Both the position numbers and the translations under genes were made by a program. The notes under the pieces were generated by a model. It had not been told where the DNA came from. It saw only the letters and a list, made by a program, of their open reading frames with translations, and did no database searches. Shown piece by piece: positions 5,224-5,321 of a DNA stretch of 5,321 nt. The stretch lies in NCBI GenBank assembly GCA_043818215.1, contig JBDRGC010000112.1, positions 1 through 5,321 on the forward strand, read 5' to 3'. How positions within the stretch are numbered: position 1 is the stretch's first letter; the number at the start of each line of letters is the position of its first letter. The stretch comes from JBDRGC01 sp043818215. Lineage in GTDB: Bacteria; Chloroflexota; Anaerolineae; Anaerolineales; UBA11858.

Positions 5224-5281
5224 GAACCGAACGTCCCAAAGGGATTGCTGCGCTGATGACCCTTTCGGTATCATTCGGCTC
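5224..5281 (-). ncRNA. Group II intron domain-V-like hairpin with enlarged distal arm (intron 3' part)
   Basis: On the minus strand GAGCCGAAT (5281-5273) pairs with GTTCGGTTC (5232-5224) over nine base pairs including two G·U, which would be A-C mismatches on the other strand. The 5' strand keeps the AGC triad of domain V. On the 3' strand the two-base AC bulge sits just before GTTCGGTTC, as in the usual domain V (GAGCCGTAT ... ACGTACGGTTC, about 34 nt). Here the hairpin is 58 nt, with some 23 extra bases in the distal arm. A short GATACC-GAAA-GGGTC stem-loop, or a longer CCGAAAGGG/CCCTTTGGG stem, can form. The body of the intron and any reverse transcriptase would lie beyond the right edge. 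Confidence 0.5.
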
Positions 5282-5321
5282 CTAGACACTCAGGCTGTTG
5301 TACCCAAAGGGCATGATATCA

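Overview
The window looks like an accessory, repeat-rich stretch of a bacterial chromosome. The repeats suggest Chloroflexota, probably Anaerolineae: 7-bp phased arrays of the GGCGAAT and GACCGNN type, 9-bp arrays of the AACGCAGAG type, and palindromes built on GTCATTGCGAA/GAAGCAATCTC and GGTTGAGTAG/CGTATCGAAA. This assignment rests on recalled repeat types, not on a marker gene, and is tentative.

Layout. (1) Bases 1-400 are a divergent intergenic region. A minus-strand gene leaves the window at the left edge; only its GTG start, a strong Shine-Dalgarno and a good sigma70-type promoter are seen. A 7-bp array (116-226) follows, then a duplicated CGGCGG motif and an extended -10 whose spacing predicts a leaderless fic transcript. 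(2) Bases 401-1480 encode an intact class II Fic protein (AMP-transferase type) with an N-terminal inhibitory helix and a C-terminal winged helix. (3) Bases 1469-2455 hold no intact gene. They contain a convergent coding remnant, a 127-bp palindrome, a 361-bp nested inverted repeat, a decayed minus-strand ORF and most of a second 7-bp array, whose polarity reverses midway. (4) Bases 2456-3376 (minus) encode a full-length EamA-type (DMT superfamily) transporter whose last 11 codons are made of the 7-bp array. (5) Bases 3398-4793 are an IS4-family insertion sequence with matching ends but a transposase broken by one frameshift, possibly two. (6) Bases 4794-5091 are the 3' half of a CPBP (CAAX-type) membrane protease gene, cut by the IS end and frameshifted. 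Its 5' half is not on the other side of the IS, so the junction is rearranged. (7) At the right edge, on the minus strand, lie hairpins resembling domains V and VI of a group II intron. The rest of the intron would lie beyond the window.

The genes do not form a pathway. The region reads as a mobile-element landing zone: one likely functional regulator or toxin-like enzyme (Fic), one likely functional transporter, and several broken genes set among structured repeats. I see no complete novel multi-gene system. The most unusual items are the domain-V-like hairpin with an enlarged distal arm, the polarity-switching 7-bp array, the nested palindrome, and the predicted leaderless promoter of fic beside its duplicated motif.
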